Shown here: positions 24,473 to 37,292 of the stretch, piece after piece | How positions within the stretch are numbered: the first letter of the stretch is position 1 | Layout of the letters: the number at the start of each line of letters is the position of its first letter | Assembly (NCBI RefSeq): GCF_019399895.1 | Contig: NC_091870.1 | Location: 1,942,001 to 2,006,000, forward strand | Direction: 5' to 3' | DNA: 64,000 nucleotides | Origin: Cardiocondyla obscurior | Lineage: Eukaryota; Arthropoda; Insecta; Hymenoptera; Formicidae | Notes under the pieces: generated by a model | Database searches by the model: none | Seen by the model: only the letters and a program-made list of their open reading frames with translations | What the model was told of the DNA's origin: nothing | Made by a program: the position numbers and the translations under genes

Positions 24473-27400
24473 AGTTTTACCAAGTTTGGGAAATTGAACG
24501 AGGAGAGATTATCCTTCCTTTTCTATAAAACGTTAAAATCGCAAGGGCAACATCTGCATGTATAAACGCAGCCTCGAGACGGAGGAATGAAAGCGATATC
24601 CCGAACTTAATATTTAGCAAATGTATTTTTAATTAGCAATTTTTAATTATTAATTTTAAACAATATTACTAAAGAAAAAAAATAAAATAAAGTAAAATAA
24701 ACCATTGAAACATTTTTCGTAAAAATTGTGCCGAACTAAAAAAAACTGTTTGATTTTATTCGGAATCTTTTTTTTTTTTTTATTTTAAATTTGCGATTAC
24801 GATTTATTTTCCTGCACCGTGCGTACGCTTCGTGCAGCTAAACGCGCTTATTATCGCGACGTCGCGGTCAAACCTGGCGGACGTGAAAACGCAAATGTAC
24901 GGACGAGCAAGCAAGCGGCGCAATATGCGATCCCGAGGAGACGTTTGTTAAATGACTCGGCGCACCGCGCGGACGGATGATGGATGAGGACGCACCCGGG
25001 GGTTTCTTCGCCACTCGGCAACTCGGAAAAACGGCGCCGCCCTTACGCGGAATCCAATAAAACGAATCGGCGTACCCGTACAACTTCGATCGGGACGGAA
25101 ATAAAGGATCTAGATAAAGGCGCTTTGACGAGCGGTAAGCTGAGCACGAGCGAGTCGGCCAGTTTGCCTCCGAGACGGTCACCCATCATTTTTACCGCTG
25201 GTCGTATCCCGTCGACGGTCGAAAACGCCGGAGTCGAGTTGTCGATTCTCTCGGTTTTCGTGCTTTCAGTGTACTCGAAACTGATACTGAACGGAGAGAT
25301 CACTTAATTTCGATTTTATTGGACAGTTTAGTCCGATGACGTTTTGCAATTCTGTCTGATAAGTCTATGTGTAATACGGACGAAATATTTTAGGTGAATT
25401 AAAGAAGATAAATTCTCGCAGAAAGTGTCTGCGTAAATATATCTAAAAATATTTTTTTTCGTTTAAAAAAAAAATAAAAAAAGAACGAAATTTAGAACTG
25501 CTTGTTGGCAAATTACATTAATACGGACGTAACTATCTTTTATCGCAATAGTGTCGCATTAGTTTCGGCAATGATATGCGTTGCGGTGGATTTAACAATA
25601 ACGCGTGCATTGTTTCGATTCTGTGTTGAATCCAATAATCACTTTCTCATTATAAACGCTAGAAACTGACACCGTAAACACAATGCTATTATGTCCTGCA
25701 ATATTTCATGTAATAATTACATAACGTGTCCTACGCGAATTACGTATTATTACGTTACAATATAGAATAACACAATATTATGCCTTAACATTGGGAAAAT
25801 TGCCGACCGTTTTGCATCTAAAAGTGTGATAATCCTCCACGGCGCGGAAGATGCGGCTGCGAAATCCAATTTTTCCGCGGAACTCTGTATGTGCTTCGAA
25901 GATACGTCACTAAATGCAATGTTGCAGGTGATTTTCTCGCGCGTTCCAGCCCCCCATATATTGACGCGTCTGTCGATAAAGCGAAATGATTTCACGGGAA
26001 TATGTCGTGGTCCAATTCGGATGGTGGCGCGCACGTAAGAACCAGCCGCTCGCTGAATCGCGAAAAATTTCACGAGGATCTTCGCGCGATCCGCCGCTGG
26101 CATGACATGCGGGGTCCGAGGAATACAATCAACGACGTCCATTTTCGCGAATTAGATTTCCGTCTACGTCACGGACCTCCCCCGTCTTTGTTTCGCCGCG
26201 CATGAAAGAACACGTCGGTGAAAAGTGGAAGAGGAAATGGCGCGCGCTCGTTTCCGCGTAACCACCCCCCTCCTCTCTACCTTCCCGCCCGACAAGGAGG
26301 CCCGCCACCCCGAACACGGTGGCAAGACCTGGAGAGCAATTCTCTTGACAATTTGGCCTGGCGGTTCGCCAGCCGAGACCAGTCGATTCAACTAATCTAA
26401 GTTGCTTAGCACGACTTCGTTCGATTCGCCTCACCACACGCCGTCGCCGCCAACACCACCCTCGTGGCCGCTCTCGAAGACTTCGGCTTAGCTCCCCGTG
26501 TCGAAGCCACCCCTGTCGGCCACATTCTCCTTTCGCCGGGTGTCGGGGGAGCGCGTACGAGAAGCACGGATTTTCGCGCGTTTCCGCCTAACTACACACG
26601 TGTCTGGCATTTATCGCGCGTGTCCGCGACGCGGGAATATTATTTCCGCCGTTGTTGAAAGAAAATAGACAATGCGCGTCGATCTGCAACGTTAATAATC
26701 AAAACGCCTTTTTTTTTTGCCAATTTAAAATTTCGCGAAAAAAATTTATTATCATATATCTCGAACTCCACGCAGCACCGTCTTTCGTGCTCCCGACGCA
26801 GGTTTTTCGCGGAAAAGCTTTCCGCAGTCGCTCCCGACCGACAATACCCTCTCACAAATAGAATAAGTTTTGCAACCGAACCTTCGGGAGCGCGATATAC
26901 CTTGCGAGACGTCACCGTAACTCGCCGGGGAACACCGTTTCTTACGACATAATTGGTTACCGCGCCGCGGAATTGGTTTCGTACCTCGTTCATCAGAATT
27001 CAAGGGAACTTTATAGCGCCCTTGCGACGCCGAGGCATGACCCGATTTCTGATATACGCCCGTTAATTCCCCGTCCGAGTCAGCGCGACGGAATGCAGGG
27101 GAGGAGGAATGTTTGAGGTGAAGCTTTAGTAGCGATTACACGTGTAAGTATAATCCAGTCGATCTTGGCGTGCGTCGTAAATTAGCCCGCTTTTCGTTAG
27201 ATATCGATTCGACGGAAGGCATTAATAATACCCGCGACCGCGGCGTTTCTGTGTTTGAAAAAAAAAAGAAATAAAATAAAACAGATCTAGGATTACGCTA
27301 TTATTATTGTTCGCCAATTTGTCGTTTAAGCCCGCGAAATTGGATTTTCTGCTACTACGGTTAGAGAGAGGGACCGCGGAAGTTAGCGTCGTATCGGACT

Positions 27401-27543
27401 CCTGCAATTTGCACAGTCGATCCAGGAATTTCTGGCCTCTCCCTCCGCCCATCCCTTTATACACGTATTGGCGGACGGAGCGGATAGAGTGAGCGAGCGG
27501 CGAGATGCTACCAACTATAACTTGATATCTCCTCGTCCCGCAG
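24473..27543. other. Noncoding
   Basis: No supported gene. AT-rich at 24590-24800 and 25330-25760, CpG-rich around 24830-25250 and 26000-26650. Confidence 0.5.
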
Positions 27544-27583
27544 CGGCGTTATCGCCAGGGATGTACACGTACCATCGAGGGAG
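27544..27583 (+). other. Possible 40-base micro-exon
   Basis: CTCCTCGTCCCGCAG precedes it and GGAG|GTAAGA follows, the same donor sequence as the signal-peptide exon. An ATG at 27561 gives seven codons before the donor. It could be an alternative 5' exon of the gene at 32560, but 40 bases is very short. Confidence 0.15.
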
Positions 27584-30500
27584 GTAAGACTGCCTTCCCT
27601 CGCGCTAACTGCTTGACAAACTAAGTTAACGTTTCTTACGATGTAATTGGCTCCACGCGGCAAGCGGAGAATCGCATACCTCGTGTCACTGGCGAGTACG
27701 AGGGATCGAGAGATAGGGAATGCCGGGAATCACGAGACAGGCGGCGGAATCGTCCCCGTGATCGCCGTCGTCGTCGGCGCCGGGAGGAATTCTCTGCGGT
27801 ACGAAACGACGTGGCAAAAGGGAAAGCGCGTGCGGCAAATTGTACCTTCGTTTATCCGAGCGATACGTGACGCAGGGGGGACGACGAGGAGGGATAATTA
27901 CGGGGGACGAGAACGACTGAAACGCGAGACATCATCGATCGGGCCTGATCGCGAAGGGCCTTTGAAATTATTTCGCGAGAAGACGCTTTAATTTTGTGGG
28001 ACACGGCGGAAAATGTCGTCGAACCGAAGTAGTAGCTAAGCAGCGTCGCCCCGTTTGAGCGTACACTCGAGATGTAAGTTCACGCAACTCGCTCCAGCTC
28101 GAAAGGACGAGAGCTACGTGGCACGAGGAGCTACGCGATCGTATCTTCTTCCACTTCACGGAAGTACGGCGGTCTAGCTTCATCGTTGTCGGATCGTCCA
28201 TCAAAGTTCCGACCAAGTTTGCGTCCCGCGTCACAATATTGTCGTCCCTTCCCTCTATCTCACGACGACGAGGAGAATTGTCCGGGATCTCCACCGCGGG
28301 GGTTAAATCAGTGCGATTCCATTCTTTCTTTCCTCCCCCTTGCCCCTTCGCCTTTCCGTCTTCGTCGAATTACTTTTTCTTTTTTTTTTTTTTTTTTGTC
28401 TTATCTCAACTTTCCCGTCATCGTCCATTTTTATCTCCCCTCCTTCGCGCCCGCCTTTCGATTCTTTTTTACCTTCATCTATACGCTTCGGCGATAATAA
28501 CCGGCGAGCCAGCGGCGCAAATCTTCAATCTCGTCTGGCAAATGGCCGATCTCGAGACGCGCGGTACTAGACGGGACAAAAGAAGAAGAGGTTTGCGTAG
28601 AAACGGGCTAACGTCGAACGTATTTTTTTTTTTTTCCTTTTTTTTTTAACTTTCGCGTAGAGATTCGAAATCAGTTTTAAACAGGGAAAATAATCGAGAT
28701 AAAACTATTACAGCGAGTAATAATTGAGATAATCGAAAAATTAAAGGGACGAGCAAACGTAAAACCTCATTTACGTAAACGTCCTAGTTGTGAGCCGCAG
28801 AAAAATTTTCCGGTGGATAAAGCTCGCGTTGTTTGTTCGCGTGGTATCTCTCCTATTTTCCTTATTTTCCACTCGTCCTCCTCTTTTTTTTTTACAGCGC
28901 ATTGCCGTTCTCGTCCGCGCGCGTTTGACATCGTATCCATCGTTTACTCTCCGCACCGTGTTCCGGCAAGAATCCGCGCGAAGAGAGATTTATAAGCGAT
29001 GACACGTGAAAGTGGTCTATTTGCATCTCGCAAGCCGCTGAGCGTGGCAGCGTATCGATTGCGCGTGAAATATTTTCCTCGATTTTTAAGACGCCCGGCC
29101 GCTATTTCATACCGCGACTTTATAGAAAGTTCGCAGTGGACAAATTGAGGCTCTTCTTGAGCGGATAATATCCCACGTCACATTGGGCAGCTTTCGGGGA
29201 AAGAAATCGTCGCGGGATTTCTCGCAGAACGGCGAATTCTCGCGACTTTAGAGATAAGATCTTTGCTTCAGAATTTGGAATGATATATTCCGACTTACCG
29301 CGTGAGAAAGTTAACGTTGAAAAAAAAAAAAAATATTAATACGAATAAATAAAATAAAATAATCGCGATAAAATATTATTTCATTATTCGAAAGGTGCGC
29401 GTTGGCAGCGTCGGTTTACGAACAGGTTTATTTAGACGCTCTCCACTCCCGCGAATTCTTTCAGTTCTCCGTTTCCAATTTCTCGCATCGTCCTCGACAA
29501 TATCATCGCAATCGCGTCGCGCCAATATTGCAATCCCTTAGGTTCGAGGAATACAATTTGTGCGATCAATAAGGAAACCGTCAAAGCGGAAGCTCGCCTA
29601 CGCTGCGAAGCTGGCTTTAAAACGACAAGGATGTTCCGTGGGAAGAAACAATGTTGTTGGATGGTCTTATCTCTCGCTTTCCGTCTTTCTCGCCACCCTT
29701 TTCCTCTTACTCGACCTGTTATTCTTTGTCTTCTAAACATACGACACTGCAGGTAAACGTTGAACCAACATTGTAAATCTCCGGTGTTGTTTGGAAGCTG
29801 ACTAGATCCTAGAATCCACGTGTATTGTCACGTAAAACGAGAGGAAAAAGATGTCGAGCGTTTAAAATGTCGGGTGTATCGGAACCGTTAGAATATCTGG
29901 TGGAATAGATGAAACTTCAGCGATTTTCTGATGTGCGCTTTTATCAAGCATCCGATAGATTCAAATATTTTGCATAGCAATTTTTTTTTTTATTAACATC
30001 TACTTCCCATCCATCTTTCACGACGAATAAATTAATCATAAATATTTATGAAATAAAATTGGATATCTTTTTTTTTTCCAATTGACACTTTTAACGAGAA
30101 AAATGATATCTTTATTTTGAAGATACGTTGCCTGGAATCATGAAATTATTGTGGCATTTTGTATTTTAATTTTTTATATGTTTTTTTTATTTTTTATATA
30201 ACTTTGCTTTTTGTTTCTATCAAATACGGAATTAGTCCCGCGCAAGACGACATGCGATGAAAGTGTGTCTTAATTTTCATGTTCATTTGCGATGCATAAT
30301 GTCGGAGGAAAAGGCAGAAAATGTAATGGTAATGACTTGTCGTGAGTTGCGGTTTAAACTCGTTATGCTTCGAAAACCATAAAAAAAAAAGATTTTTTTT
30401 TTCCGCGCAAATATTACGACAGCGAGAGATCAGCTCTCTGAAATGAAATTAGCTTTCCATTTCCAAGTTCCCTCCCTCAGTTCCCCGCGCTTGTACTCCT

Positions 30501-32540
30501 GGCAGATGTTATCTCGAAATTTTAATTGAACTTTGTCATCGTATTAATTATTCGCTGCATCAGTTAGTAAGAAAATAATTTATGTCGCTTCAAATATCAC
30601 AACTAGTTGCCCGGAAAATGATTTCTTATTTCCTCGGGCGAATAGATTTTATTTAAATCCGCTCATCTTTTCTCGAAAACGATATACTCGATTTTATTAA
30701 TACGAATAAAAATGCGAAAAGATAACTTTTTCTTTCCGTCCATACGTGATTAGCGTCGATCTGCATGGAATATTTATTTTAATTGCTGAAAGATTGCTCA
30801 GGCTTTTGACGTACTCGATATTGGATATTTACATGCTACGGTAATCTTAAAAGCGAGGCGAAATACGGTGCGTATATCTCGATATCGTCCTACGTCAAAG
30901 CTGCAAATCTAACGTTTACCGGGAATCGATCAAACGCTTATAAGTTGCGAGGAGAACTAAAAAGATCTTTAAATTCCGCGGTGAAAGCATCGTGAAAGCG
31001 ACCGACGCGATATAACAAGTTGCTGTAACCGTCGGTGGCCACGGCGAAAAAGGGGGGAGCTCGATATGAAAAAGCGGTCGTGGTATCCAAATAAAATTGT
31101 TCGCCTGTAATCGAGTCCTTGAGAGGAAAAGCTGCGTCGTGGAAAACCTCGAAACGCCAATATTCGTCGGTTGTGCATACGTCGCGTTTTCCTCGCGGAA
31201 CTGCCTAACGTGGAAAATTTCGAGAAAGACGTACAGGAAAATATTACGTACGATTGATATCGCGCTTAATTAAGTTTCCGCTTAATTTCTGCCCGACTTT
31301 TAATTTAAATTTCTCGATGCTGCGTGAGAAAAGAAAAAAAAATTTAATTTTTAATATTACGTGACTCAACGAACTTCCAACGTTAATAAAAAATACAAAA
31401 AAAAATAAATTCTTTTTTCTTTTAATTTAATACGTCGAAGAATTAAATGTGTCGTTTGTAAAAAGATCCACGTTGAACGACACCGGCTTTTATGTACACG
31501 GTGTACCCATTAATGTCCCGCGCGATTCACCGTCACGCCGGATGCTGGTTCTCGCGGGGTGCCGCAAAAGTCAACGTCGCGAATGCGTTGCCACGTAAAA
31601 AAGCTCGAGTGTCGCGCACTTTCGTCGCGACCCTGCGACACGACGGTGACGAATTCGCGGTGACACGGATGTTGGGAGGAGGGGGTGTCGGCAGGAGCCG
31701 CGGACGAGAAGAGACGGAACGGACGGGCAAAAGCGCGCGTACACCACGGGAGAATACGGGCGAATTTAATTTCTACGTAACATTACACCTTAGGAGCCTT
31801 ATACCAGTGGCATTGTACGCCTCCGGGGGCGGCCGCGGAGAGACACTCGATCGCAGGACTCCATTTGCGGTTTAGCATAATGGAAACCCAACGCGCCTCG
31901 GGGGCCGTCCACGTCCCCCTGTCCCCGATGTCTCGACCCGTCTCGCCCTGCCTTCTGGGTCTACTTCGTTCTCGTATTCTCCTGCTGTTTGCGAGCGACG
32001 TAAGAATGGGCGAAAAATAAGTAAACCGAGGAAACACGGTGGGAAAGATAACCCGGGCGTTGCCATTCAACGGCGAACACGGGCCGCTGGCCATTTCCGA
32101 GCGCAAGAAACGAGTCGTTCCGCTTTCCGGCGGAACGTCGAGTCCGCCGTTGATGTCTATTCAAAATGTGACTTCGCACGCTGACGCGCCGCGGTGAAAA
32201 AGCTGAGATCCATCCACGTCTGATATCTCGGGATGTTTTATCGATTAACCATTATCACGCGGCGAATAAAAATACCGCGCGTTTAGTTATAGGATACCTT
32301 TTTTGCTCTAAGCTACCGCGCTAATGACACCGCTCGTTCCAGTTCCTAGATATATATATATATATATATATATATTTATTTATCACAAACGTAACGAGTG
32401 TCAGAAATGTTCTCAAAATCGCCCGGTAAATGTGCGTCTGTCGCGTCTCGATGGCACGCCATTTGTCTGACGGGTAAAGGCGCCTCTATGCAAGACTCAT
32501 TTTCGTTGACGAAACCAAGCTCGTTGCGCGTTCTCATTTC
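27584..32540. other. Upstream region of the signal-peptide exon
   Basis: Probably 5' UTR intron and/or upstream regulatory DNA of the gene at 32560. No 5' exon or promoter could be assigned. AT-rich at 29930-30780, CpG-rich at 31490-32200. Confidence 0.45.
32350..32375 (+). repeat. TA microsatellite
   Basis: Thirteen alternating AT units, about 185 bases upstream of the acceptor of the signal-peptide exon. Confidence 0.9.
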
Positions 32541-32559
32541 TTATCTTTTATTCTTACAG
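32541..32559 (+). other. Splice acceptor of the signal-peptide exon
   Basis: A run of 19 bases, nearly all pyrimidine, ends in TTACAG directly before the exon. This is the strongest acceptor I saw next to a good donor in the window. It places at least one spliced 5' UTR exon upstream. Confidence 0.7.
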
Positions 32560-32720
32560 GGAGGCTGTGATGAGGGAAGTCGGCTAAGGGTAGCCCGTGT
32601 CGCGCAAGCGCCGGTAGAGGAGTATAGGAAAGATGCCGCTTTCCTCGAGAGTCTTATTAAGCCCGCTGCTGCTTCTAATCATCGCAGGAAGCACCGGCGC
32701 CTTCAGCTCCCGGCAAGGAG
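32560..32720 (+). CDS. First coding exon with secretory signal peptide
   Basis: Exon of a spliced gene. The acceptor is a pyrimidine-rich stretch (TTATCTTTTATTCTTACAG, 32541-32559) and the donor is GGAG|GTAAGA at 32721. The first 73 bases are 5' untranslated. The start is the ATG at 32633, with A at -3 and an in-frame TAG at 32615, so translation cannot begin further upstream in this exon. The 29 complete codons give a signal peptide: n-region MPLSSR, hydrophobic core VLLSPLLLLIIAG, then STGA, with plausible cleavage after Ala23 and FSSRQG beginning the mature chain. The exon ends after the first base of codon 30 (phase 1). A phase-1 intron just after the signal peptide is common in extracellular modular proteins (Ig, EGF and similar domains), so a secreted or cell-surface product is likely. 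The family cannot be named from 29 residues. The acceptor upstream of the ATG implies at least one further noncoding 5' exon, not identified. Sure of the exon structure, not of the gene. Confidence 0.75.
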
Positions 32721-32729
32721 GTAAGAAAC
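32721..32729 (+). other. Splice donor, phase 1
   Basis: GGAG|GTAAGA fits the insect donor consensus at positions -1 to +5. It cuts the reading frame after the first base of codon 30. Confidence 0.7.
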
Positions 32730-34727
32730 CTCCGTCTTGAACGAACGTTTTGTGCCGCCGGGAAGACAATGACGATGATACCGGGGACGTCGACGACAGC
32801 GACTGCGACGATGGTCGTTACGAATTCCGCCTTTTCGTGGCTACGACGAATTTCCACGAGAATAATCGCGCGGTTTTACTCTTTCTCCCCGCCCGCCTTC
32901 TGTGAAACTCGCGCTTGCTAGACGCGCCGTTGTATCCCCGAGTTTTGAGATAGCGCATATTTCCGTCCCCACGGAGCATCCGTCTGTCAATTTCACGCTA
33001 TTTGCACATTCGCTGACAAGCGTGAAAATACGTTATCGCACGTTATTTCTTCGTTTATTTCACGCATCCCTCTCCCCGACAATCAAAAGGTTTCGCGCGA
33101 TGGATTTTTGCCGCAGAAATACTTCAGCGAGAGGCATTCGAACGCGGGTTTGACTTTAGATTTTTTTTATTTTTTCCTTTTTTTTTTCTTTTATCAGGAT
33201 ACTCGGAAAAAATTGAGAATTATATCGAGCTACTTTATCCGTTTAGAAAAAAAAAATCCCTTTAAATATGTTTTATGTATCGTATGCGGTATGTGTATGC
33301 GAATCGATTCCTTTTTCTTTTTTTTTTTTTTTGTTACATTTTTCCTGAAGCACATGCGAATTCGAATGAAATCACAGTGCGCGACGTAAGGTAAAACCAG
33401 CTGCCGCGAATATTCGGCGCGTACCGTACATTTTAGCAGAAAGAGGAAACATATTGCATTTCCGATCTTTTAGCCACTTGTAACTTTGCACGTACGCGGA
33501 CTTATTTCGAGGATCGTACTCGCGGTTACTCAACATCGCGTGTTGACAAAAGGATATGCGCGCGTATGTGCACCACTCGGGACAACGATATAAGCAAAAT
33601 ATTTCCACACCTTTCATCCTCAGCCGCGGTATCATCTATTTCTCTCGTCTTTTCACTCGCCTCGCGGATCTCTCTTTCTCTCCGTTTCTCGCCTTCGCTC
33701 TACCCCGTGTCTCCTCTCCGGGAGCTACATTTGTAGAGAGAACGCCTCTTAGTGACCATTTCCTAGATTAAGGTCACCTGGAAAGCAAATAGTTGTTAGG
33801 TGAACGTAGACAGAGCGAGAGAAAGAGAGAGAGCGAGAGAACGTGTGGGAAGAACGAAGAGGAACTTGGAGTAGTCTCACGGACGACGAACTTCCGTGTA
33901 TACGTTTCTGGAAAACTATTATGCGCGAAGGTCCGCTGCATTCGAGAGAAACTCCGCGCAGTAGAATGTACGAGCGAGCGCTGGACAAATTGTCCCACGA
34001 TCCTCGCGACTCGCCAATGACGGTAAATCCTTGGTTGCACTTCGCAGAATGCGTTCGATCGATGGGACGCTGGGTGGTATCGGTTGGTCCCCCAAGCTTT
34101 TTTCGAGACGCGCGAGACCGTTCAAGTGATAAATACTCCCGAGGCGCGATCGTTAATTCTAACGTTCCACTATTCATAGCGTTTCTACACGCGGCGCGGA
34201 CTAAAAGTGTTCTGCTTTTTTTTAATTAGAGTACATCTCTCATCCGGAGACGATCGTTTAGAGAACGACGGTGAATAATGCATCGCGATATTCAAACAGA
34301 AAATTATAATGAAAAAATCATAAAAGATTTTTTTTTTTTTAATTTGAACGCTGATGGTACAAGCATTTGACATGCGAGAGATTCTAACCGAATAATTACG
34401 TCCCTCGCAGTTCGTTTTCGCAGATTTCGTGACTTTTTAATTTAACAAAAATTATCATATTAAAATCATTGTCGAGTAGACGTCGGAAGATTATTTCTGC
34501 TTCCAACGCGATTGCTCGAGAAAATTTTAGGAACCCTCCACCACCGACTCTACATCGCAAACGTGCCTCGCGTATGTTTTTTCATATTTGCCTGACTATA
34601 AATTTAAGTAAACTTCGCCTCCAGTATTTGCTTTCGGATTGTTATATGAAAACATGGAAATGTACCTGCAATTGCTGTTTGACATCTCAAATAGCTCTGA
34701 AAATATTTGCCTTTTATAATTTTTGCG

Positions 34728-35147
34728 ATGTCAAACGCGAAAGTTCTTTCGGTTGCGCTTAAGGAAATATCGAGTCTCAAAAGATCTCGCGAATCTCGCG
34801 AATCTCGCGAATTTCGTAAAATCAATTTCGAAAACAATGGAACGAAGTGTGCTGATTACGCCGATGGACCCAACAGGCAGACGTCTAGCGCGACGGTGAT
34901 CGACGAATCAGATACGTGTGCATTTCGCGGTCTCGCGTTCGCGAATACAAACGTACGATTTCCTAAAGAATTATCCAACTTGCGTTCGACCCGATTTTGC
35001 TTTTGGAACAGCAGCGTGATTATTTTTGCGATCAGTAAAGTCTTGATTATAGAAGAATCTCGATCAGTTGGAAAATATACGCGCTTTCGAATCAATGTTA
35101 ATATTCAACAAATTCGTCGAAAAAAAATTGCAATAAAAAATATTTAA
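34728..35147 (+). CDS. Unrecognised ORF, 139 codons
   Basis: An ATG-initiated ORF with G at -3. It encodes a Lys/Arg-, Ser- and Ile-rich protein of ordinary composition, with three Arg-Glu-Ser triplets near residues 20-29 (SRESRESREF), a hydrophobic segment around residues 100-113 (SSVIIFAISKVLII) and a basic C-terminus rich in Ile, Asn and Lys. No family is recognised. It is in moderate-GC DNA, where 139 open codons by chance are uncommon but not exceptional over 64 kb in six frames. An opposite-strand ORF overlaps it, which argues for composition rather than selection. It lies downstream of the signal-peptide exon on the same strand, so within the presumed intron. Could be a small single-exon gene, a decayed element, or chance. 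Confidence 0.2.
   Translation: MSNAKVLSVALKEISSLKRSRESRESREFRKINFENNGTKCADYADGPNRQTSSATVIDESDTCAFRGLAFANTNVRFPKELSNLRSTRFCFWNSSVIIFAISKVLIIEESRSVGKYTRFRINVNIQQIRRKKIAIKNI
34784..34810 (+). repeat. 9-bp tandem repeat, three units
   Basis: Three perfect ATCTCGCGA units followed by a decayed fourth. If the ORF starting at 34728 is translated, the repeat reads as consecutive Arg-Glu-Ser triplets. Confidence 0.7.
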
Positions 35148-36156
35148 AAAATATATATTAAAAAACCATGAAATTACGATTCTTAATCGTGACGCTAGGC
35201 AAAATTGTTTGATTAAATTTCGACGGAGGCCTCGCGTGATTGTCGGCCTGACAATACGACCGTGACGAACTGAAGCGACTTCGTTGCTTGACGAAGCTCT
35301 CATAGATACTTGTACGTTCGAACGGTTCCCTTCAGTTTAGCGAGACAACTTGGCGACGACGAAAGCGACGACGACGTAGACGACGATATCTCAAGTGACG
35401 AATTTACAGCGTATAAACACGTTGTCTTAGCTATCTCGCTCGAGCTTTCGCGGTACCTCCTATCTTTTTTATTACATTTCTTTTCCCCCTCGGTGTTTGT
35501 CACCTCCTTCACCGTTGTCTGACGCCGCTGCTTAATCTTAACATTAGTATAATTTAAACAAACGTGCACGCGTACCGTTTACGACTACTTAAAAATTTAT
35601 TCGTACGCTGCTTTATCGCGATGCTGATTTGAGATTTAAAGATAGAGGGCACGAGGCTGATCGTAACGAGGTTAGTAATTACCGCGCACGCTAACGGATT
35701 ACGGATTACAGTTGACGACGGTATGACAATTTTGGTCGCCGCGGAGAATACAATCTCGCGGTAAAGCGGCTCGCGCCGCGGGCGACGAGCGGGCCTCTTG
35801 CGTACACCGAGAAATACAAGTATACAATTAAGCGAATACCACGGCCGGCATTCTCGAAAAGCTCCGTTTGCTCGTCGTGACAGGCCCAAGGCTCGCTTTG
35901 ATCTCGCCGAGAACCAGAAGGCGAGACGTTGCGCGACGCGACGAACGGCGCGTATCCCATTAACGAGATCGCGCTCGCCAAAACGGCGGCCCTTGCATTT
36001 CGAGCGCAACAAAGGGCGCAGAGAACGAGAGAAAGAAAAGGAAGGGAAACAGGGTGGAATCGGGGGGCCGTAAACGGGCTCGACTAAACGCGGCTTGTCG
36101 CACGTTTCGCGTCACATTTCGAACTTCACTGTCCGTTCCCTTTCTTTTTCTTGACT

Positions 36157-36239
36157 GCTTCTTCCGCTCTTCCTTTCTCTTTTTCTTTTCTCTTTTATTT
36201 TTTTCCCTCTCTCTTTCTCTTTTCCTTTTTTTTTTTTTA
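36157..36239 (+). repeat. Long pyrimidine tract
   Basis: Over 80 bases with very few purines, ending in a T run. Confidence 0.8.
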
Positions 36240-36724
36240 CGATCTTTCTTTTTTCTATCTGCCAGTTTTCCGCGCTCCCGACTTTCCCTCTCTTTTGCCA
36301 TTCGCCAAAGTAGGTGTCAGATAAAATTCCTCGGCGAGCGGAGTCCCAGTACGCGCGGAAGAGTTCACGTAACCGCGGATACGATAAGACGATGGATGTT
36401 GCGAAATTTCAGAATAGGAGAGACAAGAGAAATGTATTGTATTTCTTTTCCTATCCTCTCTCCATTCGCCCCGCAGCTACTTCTTGTTTCTTAGCGGATA
36501 CATTTTTTATTCTCGCGGACGCTGTTTGCTTCGCCTATATACGATTTCCTCCGATCTTCCTGAAAGATAAACGCCTGTCTTCTTGACGAGCGCTTCTTTA
36601 TTTATCCGCGATAGAGAAACTTGCCCCATCAAAAATTGAAGCGAATATGACGCTGCATTTCCCGATCACCGACGCGAACTGTCTAAGTTAAGAGAGCGGT
36701 AGGAATATTTAAGATAGTTTTCTT

Positions 36725-36743
36725 TCTCTCTCTCTCTCTCTCT
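36725..36743 (+). repeat. TC microsatellite
   Basis: Nine TC units followed by T. Confidence 0.85.
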
Positions 36744-37272
36744 AGAAGATGTCTACCGAGTCTAATAAAAGAATAAATTTTCTTTTCGAACATAAAACGT
36801 CTTTATTTAATGCAATTGCAATTTATATTAAATCTATTGATTGAAAATAGCAAAGGAAAGTTTCACGGCTTAGAAAAAAAATTTTAATCTGCGAAACTTC
36901 GTCGAGCCATCCAATCCTTTCCCGTCAATCATTTTCGCGTTTTGTCCCCTTCGGACAGCAATAAAATTGGACCGCTGTTTAAAGTCGTTGTCTATTCCTC
37001 GGAAAAGCGCGCTGGACAAAGCTCCGCGAGTTCACGTATCCCGAAACAACAAAACGCGTACGAGAGACCGAGCAAAGGGAAGAATTATTAGCACCGGTGC
37101 ATACAGGCGGGCGAAAAAGGTATAAACGCGCGCAATAAAGGCGAGTCGCGTAATACGAAGCAATAATCTACGAATTTTGTACTGCACGGCGTAAAACAAG
37201 TGGACGGTATTTATCGCGATACGTAATCTCGTCGAAGCCGGGCATATAACTGGCCTTTTTATTGCCAGTATG

Positions 37273-37292
37273 AAAAAAAAAAAAAAAAAAAA
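37273..37292 (+). repeat. A20 homopolymer
   Basis: 20 uninterrupted A. Confidence 0.9.

Noticed and set aside
35554..36012. 152-codon open frame on the - strand
   Set aside because: Overlaps opposite-strand open frames in CpG-rich DNA, with Arg-rich compositional translation and no motif.
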